Below, piece after piece: positions 15,966-24,241 of a stretch of DNA of 64,000 nucleotides. Position numbers and translations under genes: made by a program. How positions within the stretch are numbered: position 1 is the first letter of the stretch; every line of letters starts with the position of its first letter. The DNA is from Butyricicoccus_A sp964387535 (GTDB lineage: Bacteria; Bacillota; Clostridia; Oscillospirales; Butyricicoccaceae). Below the pieces are notes generated by a model. The model did not search any database. It was not told the origin of the DNA and saw only the letters and a list, made by a program, of their open reading frames with translations. The stretch covers positions 6,972-70,971 of the forward strand of contig CAYLXH010000002.1 of assembly GCA_964387535.1 (NCBI GenBank), in the 5' to 3' direction.

Positions 15966-17444
15966 TTATAGAATGATACAAATTAGACCGCCAGAGCCTT
16001 CGTTGATGATGCGCTGCAGAGTTTCCTGAAGTTTGCTTCGGGCATCCTCGGGCATGTGAGTGAGTTTGCTGCTCAGGCCTTCGCTGACCAACTCATTGAG
16101 CGATTTTCCAAAAATGTTGGTTTGCCAAATTCGGTCCGGTTCTCCGTCAAATTCTGACAGCAGATAGTGTACGAGATCCTCGGACTGTTTTTCTGAGCCG
16201 ACAATCGGGGAGATTTCCGTCTGGATATCAGCGCGAATCATATGGATGGAGGGGGCGGATGCTTTGAGGCGGACTCCGTATTTGCCGTTCTGCTTGACGA
16301 TTTCCGGTTCTTCGAGGGAAAGCTCTTCCACGGTAGGCATAACGATTCCATATCCAGTTTGCCGGACCTGTGACAGTGCTCCATCAAAACGACGGAACTC
16401 TTTTTCCACCTGAGCCAGGCGGGTGAGAAGAGGGATGAGATCTGCTTCGTCGTGGATTTCGAGACCGGATTGCTCTCCGGCAATCTGGTAAAAAATGCTT
16501 TGTGGAACTGTCATTTCAATTCGTACGGAGCCGGAACCGAGGTCCATGGAAACGACCCGGCATCCGGTTACATATTCTGTCTCGGTTAAAGCGTCACAAC
16601 AGGCATCCATGTTGCGCATGCGCCCGATGTGTTCTGCCTGCGTCCGAATACCGCTGTAAATAGCTTCCTGAACACGATGTCCGGCCGGGAGGGTATTGAT
16701 CCATGGCGGCAGAATAATGCCGACCTCACGGACAGGAAATTCGTACAGAATATCGCGCAGGATTTGTTCCATTTCGGCAGACTGCATCGAGAGGCAGTTG
16801 ACAGCACGGACTGTGATGTCATATCGTTGAGAGAGAGACTGACATAATTCCTGTGCGGCGGCGCTCTGCGGATTCGAAGAGTTCACCAATACCAGAAATG
16901 GTTTGGAAAGTCCGATCAGTTCTTGAATGACTCGCTCTTCCGCCTGCATGTAATCGCTGCGTGGTATGTCGGTAAAGCTGCCGTCTGTGGTAATGACCAG
17001 ACCAATGGTGGAGTGGTCGGTAATGACTTTTCGTGTCCCCAATTCTGCAGCCTGTGCCATGGGCATGGGCTCGCTGCTCCACGGCGTGGAAACCATACGC
17101 GGCTCATCGTCTTCGGTGTGGCCCAGTGCGCCGTCTACGAGGTATCCCACGCAGTCCACGAGACGGACGCGGCAGGAGGCACTGCCAGAGAGGGAGAGCT
17201 CCGCTGCCTCTTCCGGCACGAATTTTGGTTCTGCGGTCATAATCGTGCGACCAGAGCCCGATTGCGGCAACTCGTCTTTGGCACGTTCCCTACGGTAGAT
17301 ATTGTCGATATTGGGAAGAACCAGTGTTTCCATGAAACGCTTGATAAAGGTTGATTTTCCGGTTCGGACGGGGCCGACGACACCGATATAGATAGTTCCG
17401 CCGGTGCGGCGGCTGATGTCTTCATACAGTTCTTGATGTTCCAT
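15966..17444 (-). CDS. spoIVA: Stage IV sporulation protein A, spore coat ATPase
   Basis: 492 residues, the standard SpoIVA length. An N-terminal P-loop (Walker A GPVRTGKST, residues 24-32) and the DGSFTDIPRSDY switch-like region mark the TRAFAC-related ATPase domain; the C-terminal end (GLICIIL) matches the family's membrane-curvature-sensing tail. SpoIVA polymerises on the forespore surface in the mother cell to make the coat basement layer. The start at 17444 is chosen for GGAGG 5 bases upstream; a codon 12 bases earlier overlaps that site. It is 39 bp downstream of sipL in one operon. Confidence 0.96.
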   Translation of the reverse strand: MEHQELYEDISRRTGGTIYIGVVGPVRTGKSTFIKRFMETLVLPNIDNIYRRERAKDELPQSGSGRTIMTAEPKFVPEEAAELSLSGSASCRVRLVDCVGYLVDGALGHTEDDEPRMVSTPWSSEPMPMAQAAELGTRKVITDHSTIGLVITTDGSFTDIPRSDYMQAEERVIQELIGLSKPFLVLVNSSNPQSAAAQELCQSLSQRYDITVRAVNCLSMQSAEMEQILRDILYEFPVREVGIILPPWINTLPAGHRVQEAIYSGIRTQAEHIGRMRNMDACCDALTETEYVTGCRVVSMDLGSGSVRIEMTVPQSIFYQIAGEQSGLEIHDEADLIPLLTRLAQVEKEFRRFDGALSQVRQTGYGIVMPTVEELSLEEPEIVKQNGKYGVRLKASAPSIHMIRADIQTEISPIVGSEKQSEDLVHYLLSEFDGEPDRIWQTNIFGKSLNELVSEGLSSKLTHMPEDARSKLQETLQRIINEGSGGLICIIL

Positions 17445-17483
17445 ACCTGCCTCCATTCGGAAGATGTTGTCAAAGTAGTGCGT

Positions 17484-18971
17484 TCAGCGCACGGGAATCA
17501 GCAGCATGCGTGAGGAGGTGCTGTGACATTCTGCCGAAATCTGATTGGCCTGCCGGATGGCATCCACAGTGGTGCGATAATGCTTGGCGATATCCCACAG
17601 ACGTTCTTCCTGTTCGACAGAGCGAAGGATCAGGGAAACGGGGATACGTTCCGGTTCGGCAGAGGTGTCCAATTCCAGTGATTGTACGTCGCTGATACGA
17701 AGTGTCTCTTCACACAACAGACTGCAGCGACCGCTGAGGGAGAGAACGACAGAGTTTTCTCCGCTGATTGTGGCAGAAGCGCGGCAGACCATACCGGTGA
17801 CTTGTGCTGAGGGGATATCATCGGGGAGATGAAGCGGCATGTGGACAGCGCGGGAAATGGAATAGTATTCGTTATCATCGGATTGATAGAGTACAGATGC
17901 CATCATGCGCAGGATGGTACGGTTTTGTTCGTATAAAATGGTATCCAATGCGGCACGGGTGTCAGTGACAGAAATCACCCGCATACCGGCGGGAATGGTT
18001 TCCGTCGCTTCGCATGCGAATTCGGCCATGGGATGAGAGGACGGAATCTCGACACTCTGGGTTTCGGCACGGATCGGGTAGCTGAGATGGTATACGTCCT
18101 CAATCGCCGGGATGGTATGTGTGGCGAAGGCGGTCAACAGTACATTGATTCCGACGCCGACGGATAGTTGTGTTTCGTCCTGTCGCTCGGCGTCCAGATG
18201 CCGAAGAGAAAAGCGGATACCGATCTGATGTGTATCTGCAAAGGAAGGGGCATCAAAGATTTGTGTAAAGGGCATGGAGCAGTCTAGATGATCCAACTCC
18301 TGTTCCTGTGTCAGACCGAGCAGATGAAGAATGCACTCGCCTTTGAGAACAGCTTTTCCTCCTAAAATTCGGCATTCTGTCATACGAAGATCGCAATAGG
18401 GGGCAAATAACTCTTGAAAGCGGCGAACATCGGGCTGTTCGAGGTCGTCCATTATCGTGAATTCCTGACGCTGCACGGCACAGGGGATGGTAAGCGTGTG
18501 GGTGGAAGAGAGAAGCTCTAATTCCTGATCCGGAGAGGAGATACCGCTGGTGAGCTGCAGTTCTTCCTGTGAGAACACGGCACAACGGATGGAAAGGATG
18601 GCATTGACCGAGAGTTTGCGGGAGTTCATTACCTGGGCGCTGGTGTTTACAACCTGACAGCTGACAAAGACCTGAGAAGAATCGGTAATACCGGCGCTTT
18701 CTTCGATGTGTGCGAAGCTGACCGGTACATTCATCCGGCGCAGACCGCCGCCCTCTGCCGCATAGAGAACGGTGACGGAGATAGAGCCGGAGATCAGCAG
18801 ACGTCCGGACTGCGGTGCATCGTCTTTGAGATGGGCACATCCATACGCGGCACAAATGCGTGAAATATCGGGAAACGTGTCGGGAACAATGGCGTCGGCG
18901 GACTCTTCATAGGTATGCTGGGTATCCAGGAGCGGCCGACTCCAGTGAAGGGTTGTTTTTGTTAAATCCAT
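17484..18971 (-). CDS. sipL: SipL-like spore morphogenesis protein (DUF3794 plus LysM)
   Basis: A 495-residue protein with repeated DUF3794/SPOCS beta domains (first at about residues 30-130, with QVVNTSAQVMNSRKLSVNAIL) and a C-terminal LysM domain from about 448 (LWDIAKHYRTTVDAIRQANQI). In Clostridioides difficile SipL binds SpoIVA through its LysM domain to drive coat assembly; it replaces SpoVID of Bacillus. Adjacency to spoIVA and a sigma-E-type promoter support the same role. GGAGGATCCT precedes the start. Confidence 0.9.
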   Translation of the reverse strand: MDLTKTTLHWSRPLLDTQHTYEESADAIVPDTFPDISRICAAYGCAHLKDDAPQSGRLLISGSISVTVLYAAEGGGLRRMNVPVSFAHIEESAGITDSSQVFVSCQVVNTSAQVMNSRKLSVNAILSIRCAVFSQEELQLTSGISSPDQELELLSSTHTLTIPCAVQRQEFTIMDDLEQPDVRRFQELFAPYCDLRMTECRILGGKAVLKGECILHLLGLTQEQELDHLDCSMPFTQIFDAPSFADTHQIGIRFSLRHLDAERQDETQLSVGVGINVLLTAFATHTIPAIEDVYHLSYPIRAETQSVEIPSSHPMAEFACEATETIPAGMRVISVTDTRAALDTILYEQNRTILRMMASVLYQSDDNEYYSISRAVHMPLHLPDDIPSAQVTGMVCRASATISGENSVVLSLSGRCSLLCEETLRISDVQSLELDTSAEPERIPVSLILRSVEQEERLWDIAKHYRTTVDAIRQANQISAECHSTSSRMLLIPVR

Positions 18972-19003
18972 AGGATCCTCCTTGCAAGTACTACGTTGGT
19001 ATC

Positions 19004-19032
19004 AATGTATGGACACCCTGGAAAAGATATGC
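19004..19032 (-). promoter_or_regulatory. Sigma-E-type promoter of sipL-spoIVA
   Basis: On the minus strand GCATATCT, 13 bases, then CATACATT. The -10 matches the mother-cell sigma-E consensus CATACANT exactly and the -35 fits KMATATT loosely. It lies about 32 bp upstream of the start codon. Confidence 0.75.
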
Positions 19033-19115
19033 CTGAAAGCATTGATGTGCCAGGAGGAATATGTTACAATCAAGGGCAGATGAGTGTTGGCGTTTTATGT
19101 GTTGGAGAGTAGAAA

Positions 19116-19814
19116 ATGAAGAGAAAAGCGGTTATTTTTGACTTTAATGGAACGATGCTGTTTGATACTGTGTTTCAGTTGAATGCATGGAATCGGGTAT
19201 TGGAGAATTGCGGGAAGCCTCAGATCGAGGAAGAAGTCTTTCGCAATGTACTGAGCGGTCGAAACAGTCGGGAAACCATTGAGTATCTGTGGGGAGGCGG
19301 GATGTCAGAACAGCGAATTCGTTTTTATAGCGATGAAAAAAAACGGATTTATCAGGAGCTGTGTCTGAACGATCCGGAACATTTCTGTCTGGTGCCCGGT
19401 TTGGAGAATTACTTGGATGAACTCAAGCGGGAGGGGATTCCGTTTACGATTGCGACATCATCCAGCCCATACAGTGTGAACTTCTATTATCAAAATCTCG
19501 GATTAGATCGCTGGTTCTGTCGAGATGATATTGTGTGTAACGACAGGATTTCGAGGGGAAAACCCGCGCCGGATTTGTTTTTGGCGGCAGCAGAGGAACT
19601 CAACATGAATCCGGAGGACTGTCTGGTGTTTGAGGATGCCAATGCCGGGATTGCTGCGGCAAACAAGGCTGGCATTGGCTCGGTGATCGTCATTGATCCG
19701 GAGGGACGGTTCTGTCCGGAGGCAAATCTGCGGTTTGATGCGGTCTATCCGAATTTTCGCGCGGTATTTTTAGAAAATACGGTTGCGTGCTGCAAGACAG
19801 GCGGGAAAAAGTAA
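19116..19814 (+). CDS. HAD-family hydrolase, beta-phosphoglucomutase-like
   Basis: A 232-residue HAD protein with a helical cap. Motif I reads FDFNGTM (nucleophile Asp9), motif II is in TIATSS, motif III is around RGKPAPDLFL, motif IV VFEDANAGI. The second motif I Asp, the usual acid/base, is Asn11, which is less common and may lower phosphatase activity or mark a subfamily. Probable role: dephosphorylation or mutase action on a small sugar phosphate. It is divergent from sipL. Confidence 0.85.
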   Translation: MKRKAVIFDFNGTMLFDTVFQLNAWNRVLENCGKPQIEEEVFRNVLSGRNSRETIEYLWGGGMSEQRIRFYSDEKKRIYQELCLNDPEHFCLVPGLENYLDELKREGIPFTIATSSSPYSVNFYYQNLGLDRWFCRDDIVCNDRISRGKPAPDLFLAAAEELNMNPEDCLVFEDANAGIAAANKAGIGSVIVIDPEGRFCPEANLRFDAVYPNFRAVFLENTVACCKTGGKK

Positions 19815-19831
19815 CTATCATATTGTCATAA

Positions 19832-19872
19832 CAAAAGCGACTCCGTACACCAGTACGGAGTCGCTGTGCTTT
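19832..19872. terminator. Bidirectional terminator between the HAD gene and metY
   Basis: Perfect 13-bp stem AGCGACTCCGTAC / GTACGGAGTCGCT with an ACCA loop, with AAAA before and TTTT shortly after. Confidence 0.85.
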
Positions 19873-19884
19873 TCATCATAGGAA

Positions 19885-21159
19885 TTATTCCTGAATTGCT
19901 TCCAATGCCTGTTTCAGATCATCCAAAATGTCCTCAACGTTTTCAATTCCAACGGAGAGACGAACCAGGCCGGGAGTGATACCACCGGCGATGAGTTGTT
20001 CATCGGTCAGCTGACGGTGTGTCGAAGAGGCTGGATGAAGAATACAGGTGCGGATGTCTGCGACATGAACCTCCAATGAGACGAGCTTGAGACTGTCGAT
20101 GAACTTTGCTGCGCGTTCTCGGCCTCCCTTGATCGAGACGGAGATGACACCTGCCTGCCCTTCCGGAAGATACTTCATTGCGAGATCGTAATAGGGATCT
20201 GTGTCCAGACCCGGATAGCTGATAAATTCAATATCTTCCTGGTCGCGCAGGAACTTCGCGACAATCAAGGCATTTTCGCTGTGCTTGCGGATGCGAAGCG
20301 GGAGAGTTTCCAGGCCAAGATTGAGGAGAAATGCTCCCATAGGAGTCTGGCAGGAGCCCATGTCACGCATCATCTGGACACGGGCCTTGGTGATATAGGC
20401 CGCGGAACCAAATGCTTCTGTGTAGATCAGGCCGTGATAGGAATCATCCGGCTCGGTCATACCGGGGAATTTTCCGGATGCCTTCCAGTCGAATTTGCCG
20501 CCGTCTACGATGACGCCGCCCATCTGAACGGCGTGGCCGTCCATATACTTGGTTGTGGAATGGACAATGATGTCGGCACCAAAATCAAAGGGACGGCACA
20601 GGATTGGTGTGGCAAATGTATTGTCTACAATCAATGGAAGTCCGTTGCTGTGTGCCAGTTGAGCCATCTTTTCGATGTCAAGAACAGTCAGTGCAGGATT
20701 GGCGATGGTTTCACCGAAAACGGCACGAGTATTCGGGCGGATTGCCTTTTGCAGTTCCTCGAGGGGAGCAGTGCCATCGACAAATGTGACATCAATACCC
20801 ATTTTTTTAAAGGTAACCGCGAGCAGGTTAAGAGAGCCTCCGTAGATGGTCGCCGTAGAGACGATGTGGTCTCCGGCCGAAACAATGTTCAGCAGAGCGA
20901 TCATTGTGGCAGCCTGGCCGGCCGAGGTGCAGAGAGCACCGACACCACCTTCGAGATCAGCGATTTTCTGTTCGACAGCGGCAACTGTCGGGTTACCAAG
21001 GCGGGTATAAAAACTGTCCGCAGCGGTCAGATCAAACAGTGCGCCGACGTGATCGGTGGAGTCAAAGGTAAATGTTGTGGATTGATAAATTGGCAGGGCA
21101 CGTGCACCGCCGTTTCCCGGCTCGTAGCCGGAGTGAAGGCATTTCGTTTCAGCTCTCAT
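19885..21159 (-). CDS. metY: O-acetylhomoserine sulfhydrylase / aminocarboxypropyltransferase
   Basis: A 424-residue PLP enzyme of the Cys/Met metabolism family. Features: YQSTTFTFDSTDHVGALF, the SAGQAATMIAL phosphate-binding region, VDNTFATPILCRPFDFGADI, and the PLP lysine in HSTTKYMDGHA. The length of about 425 and CTSAGQAA fit MetY, which makes homocysteine (or methionine) from O-acetylhomoserine and sulfide (or methanethiol). AGGAAGGA precedes the start. No T-box or SAM riboswitch is visible in the short leader. Confidence 0.92.
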   Translation of the reverse strand: MRAETKCLHSGYEPGNGGARALPIYQSTTFTFDSTDHVGALFDLTAADSFYTRLGNPTVAAVEQKIADLEGGVGALCTSAGQAATMIALLNIVSAGDHIVSTATIYGGSLNLLAVTFKKMGIDVTFVDGTAPLEELQKAIRPNTRAVFGETIANPALTVLDIEKMAQLAHSNGLPLIVDNTFATPILCRPFDFGADIIVHSTTKYMDGHAVQMGGVIVDGGKFDWKASGKFPGMTEPDDSYHGLIYTEAFGSAAYITKARVQMMRDMGSCQTPMGAFLLNLGLETLPLRIRKHSENALIVAKFLRDQEDIEFISYPGLDTDPYYDLAMKYLPEGQAGVISVSIKGGRERAAKFIDSLKLVSLEVHVADIRTCILHPASSTHRQLTDEQLIAGGITPGLVRLSVGIENVEDILDDLKQALEAIQE

Positions 21160-21190
21160 ATCAAGTATTCCTTCCTATCATTTTTGTAGG

Positions 21191-21214
21191 AAATTGTTAA
21201 ATTCATAACAATTT
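21191..21214. promoter_or_regulatory. Inverted repeat in the metY leader
   Basis: AAATTGTTA and TAACAATTT, separated by 6 bases, sit just downstream of the predicted metY transcript start. A likely operator for a sulfur or methionine regulator; the regulator is not known. Confidence 0.55.
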
Positions 21215-21223
21215 TACTTATTA

Positions 21224-21253
21224 AACGTAGCACACCAGTGAGGGAATTGTCAA
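21224..21253 (-). promoter_or_regulatory. Sigma-A promoter of metY
   Basis: On the minus strand TTGACA, 18 bp, TACGTT. Confidence 0.6.
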
Positions 21254-21292
21254 GTAAATGGGGATGATATTCGCGCAAGTGCCGTTGTATGC

Positions 21293-21321
21293 TTGCCCGT
21301 TTTGCTGAAATGCGATATAAT
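21293..21321 (+). promoter_or_regulatory. Sigma-A promoter of the DUF896-cca operon
   Basis: TTGCCC, 17 bp, TATAAT, 40 bp before the DUF896 start. Confidence 0.75.
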
Positions 21322-21362
21322 GAAACAAAATTATTGTGTTAGAAATATATGGGGAGGTCCCG

Positions 21363-21593
21363 ATGATACAGGCTAAAATCAATCGAATCAACGAACTGGC
21401 ACACAAGTCCAAACAGGAAGGCCTGACGACGGAAGAGTTGGCGGAGCAGAAGGCGCTGCGGGAAGAATATATCGCAGAATTTCGAGCGAGTATGAAGGCT
21501 CAGCTGGACAACACCTACGTCATTGGCACGGATGGTGTGAAGCGCAGACTGAAAGCAAATAAGCCATACAATGGATTGAGGAAGAAACTGTGA
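21363..21593 (+). CDS. DUF896 (YnzC-like) small protein
   Basis: A 76-residue protein with the DUF896 pattern: RINELAHKSKQEGLTTEELAEQ helical pair and RREYI-like middle, then a C-terminal basic region (KRRLKANKPYNGLRKKL). YnzC in Bacillus is a small helical protein under SOS control with unknown function. Start ATG 21363 follows GGGGAGG. Its stop overlaps the GTG of cca, so the genes are translationally coupled. Confidence 0.85.
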   Translation: MIQAKINRINELAHKSKQEGLTTEELAEQKALREEYIAEFRASMKAQLDNTYVIGTDGVKRRLKANKPYNGLRKKL

Positions 21594-23125
21594 GGGGAGT
21601 TCTTTGCCCTCCACGGGATGTGTTGGATGTCATGCACTGCTTGGAGCAGGCGGGATATGCGACATATGTCGTCGGCGGCGCCGTGCGTGATCAGATAGCG
21701 GGGAAGCAGCCGCATGATTACGATTTGTGCACGGCAGCACGCCCGAATGAAATCGCTGCCGTGTGCTCGTGGTGGAAGACCGTTGAGACAGGGCTGAAGC
21801 ATGGGACGATGACGGTGCTGACCGATTCTGGTCCGTTGGAGGTCACGACGTTTCGGACGGAGGGGAGTTACCATGATTGCCGGCGCCCAGAACAGGTATC
21901 GTTTGTAGATCGGGTAGAAGATGATTTGGCCCGCCGCGATTTTACCATCAATGCGATGGCGTGGAGTCCAACGCGAGGGCTGTGTGATCCGTTTGGCGGA
22001 CAGCGGGATCTGGCTGCCGGTGTGCTTCGGTGTGTGGGCAGTCCGGAAGAACGCATGAAAGAAGATGCACTGCGGATTCTGCGTGCGCTTCGATTTGTGT
22101 CGGAGGGCGGCTACGAGATCGAACCGAACACTGAGGCGGCGGTGCATGCCTGCTGCTCTTTGCTGCGATATATTTCAGCAGAACGCATTACGAGTGAGCT
22201 GATGCGAATCTTGTGCGGCAGCCATGCGGGAACGGTACTGATGTCCTATTCCAATGTGATCACAGGGATTATGCCGGAGCTTCGTCCGATGATTGGATTC
22301 TCTCAGAACAATCCGCATCATAAGTATGATGTATGGGAGCATTCCGTCCGCGCTTTGGAGGCCATTCGTCCGGAGCCGCTGCTGCGGTTGGTCATGCTGT
22401 TTCATGATCTGGGAAAAACAGCGTGCTACACAGAGGACGAGAGCGGAACGGGCCATTTTTATGGGCATGCGAAGCTGTCGGTGCCGCTCTCGCGGTCGGC
22501 GATGTGCCATCTCCGCTTGGATCGGATGCTGCATGAGGATACCCTGTACCTGGTACGTCATCATGATACCCCCTTGGGTGTTACTTTGCCCAGCGTTCGA
22601 CGAAAACTGGCTGTGCACGGAGAACGGCATTATCGCCATTTGCTGGCCATTCACAAGGCCGACTGTATTGGACAGGGCACAACGCAGAGCAATCTACGGG
22701 AATTGTTGCAAAGCGAACAACTGTTCGAAATGGTTTTGTTGGAAGAAGGGCGGATGAAACGCCGGGACCTGGCGGTCAATGGGAATGATCTGCTGGAATG
22801 GGGCGTGCAAGGAATGGCAATTGGTGAGATGCTTGCGGCCCTGCTGAACTATGTCATGGACGATCCGTCGCACAATACCAAGGAGCAGTTGTACGAAAAA
22901 TTTTTGGAACTGAAGAAGCAGGAAGATCGGGCCGAGTTTACGGTCAATGGTATGAGTTGGGGACACTGTGCCGATGAAGTGCGCACGATTTTGGAACGGC
23001 TGGGGTCAATCCGTGAGGCAATTGTTGATTTGCCGAGCGGACGAGTTGAGGTTGTAGGAAAGCATATTTCACTTGGTGAGATCCGTCAGGCATTGGCGGA
23101 TGCGGGATATGAGGTGGCGATTTAG
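21590..23125 (+). CDS. cca: CCA tRNA nucleotidyltransferase with a C-terminal HMA-like domain
   Basis: A 511-residue protein. Residues 1-440 are a class II CCA-adding enzyme with an HD domain: GGAVRDQIAGKQPHDYDLC (nucleotidyl transfer with the DxD carboxylates), RRDFTINAMAW, ERMKEDALRILRALRF and the HD motif MLFHDLGKT. It builds or repairs the tRNA 3' CCA. Residues about 448-511 instead look like a heavy-metal-associated (HMA) fold: FTVNGMSWGHCADEV in place of the usual GMTCxxC, then IVDLPSGRVEVVG and IRQALADAGYEV. The first metal Cys is Trp457; Cys460 remains. The GTG start overlaps the previous stop. Confidence 0.9.
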   Translation: MRGVLCPPRDVLDVMHCLEQAGYATYVVGGAVRDQIAGKQPHDYDLCTAARPNEIAAVCSWWKTVETGLKHGTMTVLTDSGPLEVTTFRTEGSYHDCRRPEQVSFVDRVEDDLARRDFTINAMAWSPTRGLCDPFGGQRDLAAGVLRCVGSPEERMKEDALRILRALRFVSEGGYEIEPNTEAAVHACCSLLRYISAERITSELMRILCGSHAGTVLMSYSNVITGIMPELRPMIGFSQNNPHHKYDVWEHSVRALEAIRPEPLLRLVMLFHDLGKTACYTEDESGTGHFYGHAKLSVPLSRSAMCHLRLDRMLHEDTLYLVRHHDTPLGVTLPSVRRKLAVHGERHYRHLLAIHKADCIGQGTTQSNLRELLQSEQLFEMVLLEEGRMKRRDLAVNGNDLLEWGVQGMAIGEMLAALLNYVMDDPSHNTKEQLYEKFLELKKQEDRAEFTVNGMSWGHCADEVRTILERLGSIREAIVDLPSGRVEVVGKHISLGEIRQALADAGYEVAI

Positions 23126-23126
23126 G

Positions 23127-23711
23127 ATGAAAGAGGATTTCAAGCAGGTTTTTCTTGACACATTTCGCACCAATGTAACTCGGCGTGGTGCGGATCGACT
23201 GCTGGACTGGCTGTTGTCCACAGATTTTTTTGACGCACCGGCGTCCACTCGATTCCATGCGGCATATGCCGGTGGATTGGCGGAACACAGCGTCAATGTG
23301 TACCGTACGCTGATGAACAAGCATTTTGTGGAGGGAGAGGATGACCGGGAGAGCGTGACGATTTGCACGCTGCTGCATGATATTTGCAAAGCCGGGTATT
23401 ATGAAACCTCGTTCCGCAACCGAAAGAATGAAGCCGGAGTGTGGGAAAAGGTGCCGTACTACACGGTCAATGACAAATTTCCTTATGGACACGGTGAGAA
23501 GTCTGTTTTCCTGATTGAGCGGTTTATGCGGCTCAAGAATGAAGAAGCGATGGCAATTCGCTGGCATATGGGAGGATTTGACGAATCTGTGAAAGGCGGT
23601 TCCTTTGCATTGGCCAACGCGTTCGAGGCATATCCTCTGGCTGTAAAGGTACATCTGTCGGATTTGGAAGCGACGTATTTGTGTGAGACCCGATTTGGAG
23701 AGGAAGAGTAA
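23127..23711 (+). CDS. HD-domain phosphohydrolase
   Basis: A 194-residue HD-superfamily protein. The metal ligands are visible in GGLAEHSVNVYRT, LLHDICKAGYY and YGHGEKSV, then IRWHMGGFD. It resembles the HD domain of YhaM-like nucleases but lacks an OB domain, so it may hydrolyse a nucleotide or act as a small phosphodiesterase. It starts 1 bp after cca, inside the same operon; the ribosome site GAGGTGG lies in the cca end. Confidence 0.82.
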   Translation: MKEDFKQVFLDTFRTNVTRRGADRLLDWLLSTDFFDAPASTRFHAAYAGGLAEHSVNVYRTLMNKHFVEGEDDRESVTICTLLHDICKAGYYETSFRNRKNEAGVWEKVPYYTVNDKFPYGHGEKSVFLIERFMRLKNEEAMAIRWHMGGFDESVKGGSFALANAFEAYPLAVKVHLSDLEATYLCETRFGEEE

Positions 23712-23712
23712 G

Positions 23713-24111
23713 ATGCAGGCCAAAGAGTTTTATTTGGATACCCCGTCAGAGGGATTTGTCAATATTACGCACAGTGTGAGCCGTGTCACTGCGGAGAGCG
23801 GAGTACAGAGTGGTGCCGTGGTGGTTTGGTGTGCGCATACCACGGCGGGGATTACGATTAATGAGAACGCGGATCCGGATGTTGTCACAGACATGCTGCT
23901 GGGACTGGAACGGGCTTATCCGGATCGGCCGGAGTTTCGCCATGCCGAGGGGAACTCGGCTGCCCATCTCAAGAGTTCTGCTATGGGTGTGAGCAAAACG
24001 ATTCCGATTGAACACGGCCGAATGCTGCTGGGAATCTGGCAGGGCATTTATTTTTGTGAATTTGACGGCCCGCGTCACCGGACATATTATGTCAAAGTGA
24101 TAGAGGGATAA
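23713..24111 (+). CDS. YjbQ-family protein (secondary thiamine-phosphate synthase-like)
   Basis: A 132-residue UPF0047/YjbQ protein: VWCAHTTAGITINENADPDV, HAEGNSAAHLKSSAMG, and GIWQGIYFCEFDGPR are the conserved blocks with His/Glu residues of the active pocket. The family has weak thiamine-phosphate synthase activity in E. coli; the true function is not settled. It follows the HD gene by 1 bp and ends the cca operon. Confidence 0.92.
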   Translation: MQAKEFYLDTPSEGFVNITHSVSRVTAESGVQSGAVVVWCAHTTAGITINENADPDVVTDMLLGLERAYPDRPEFRHAEGNSAAHLKSSAMGVSKTIPIEHGRMLLGIWQGIYFCEFDGPRHRTYYVKVIEG

Positions 24112-24132
24112 GATACTGTCATGTGGAATCGC

Positions 24133-24170
24133 ACAGCCGCCAGCTCCGGAACGAGTTGGCGGCTGTTTGC
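24133..24170 (+). terminator. Hairpin ending the cca operon
   Basis: Stem ACAGCCGCCAGCTC / GAGTTGGCGGCTGT (one G-U), 6-nt loop, but only a short T-run follows. Confidence 0.6.
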
Positions 24171-24241
24171 GTGGACAGCTTTCGATTGACACAACGACCA
24201 GTGCAACGAGTGGCTGTGGTGGTTATATTTTCTGCTTCACT

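Noticed and set aside
20281..21189. 302-codon open frame opposite metY
   Set aside because: Antisense shadow of a strongly conserved enzyme; no recognisable domain.
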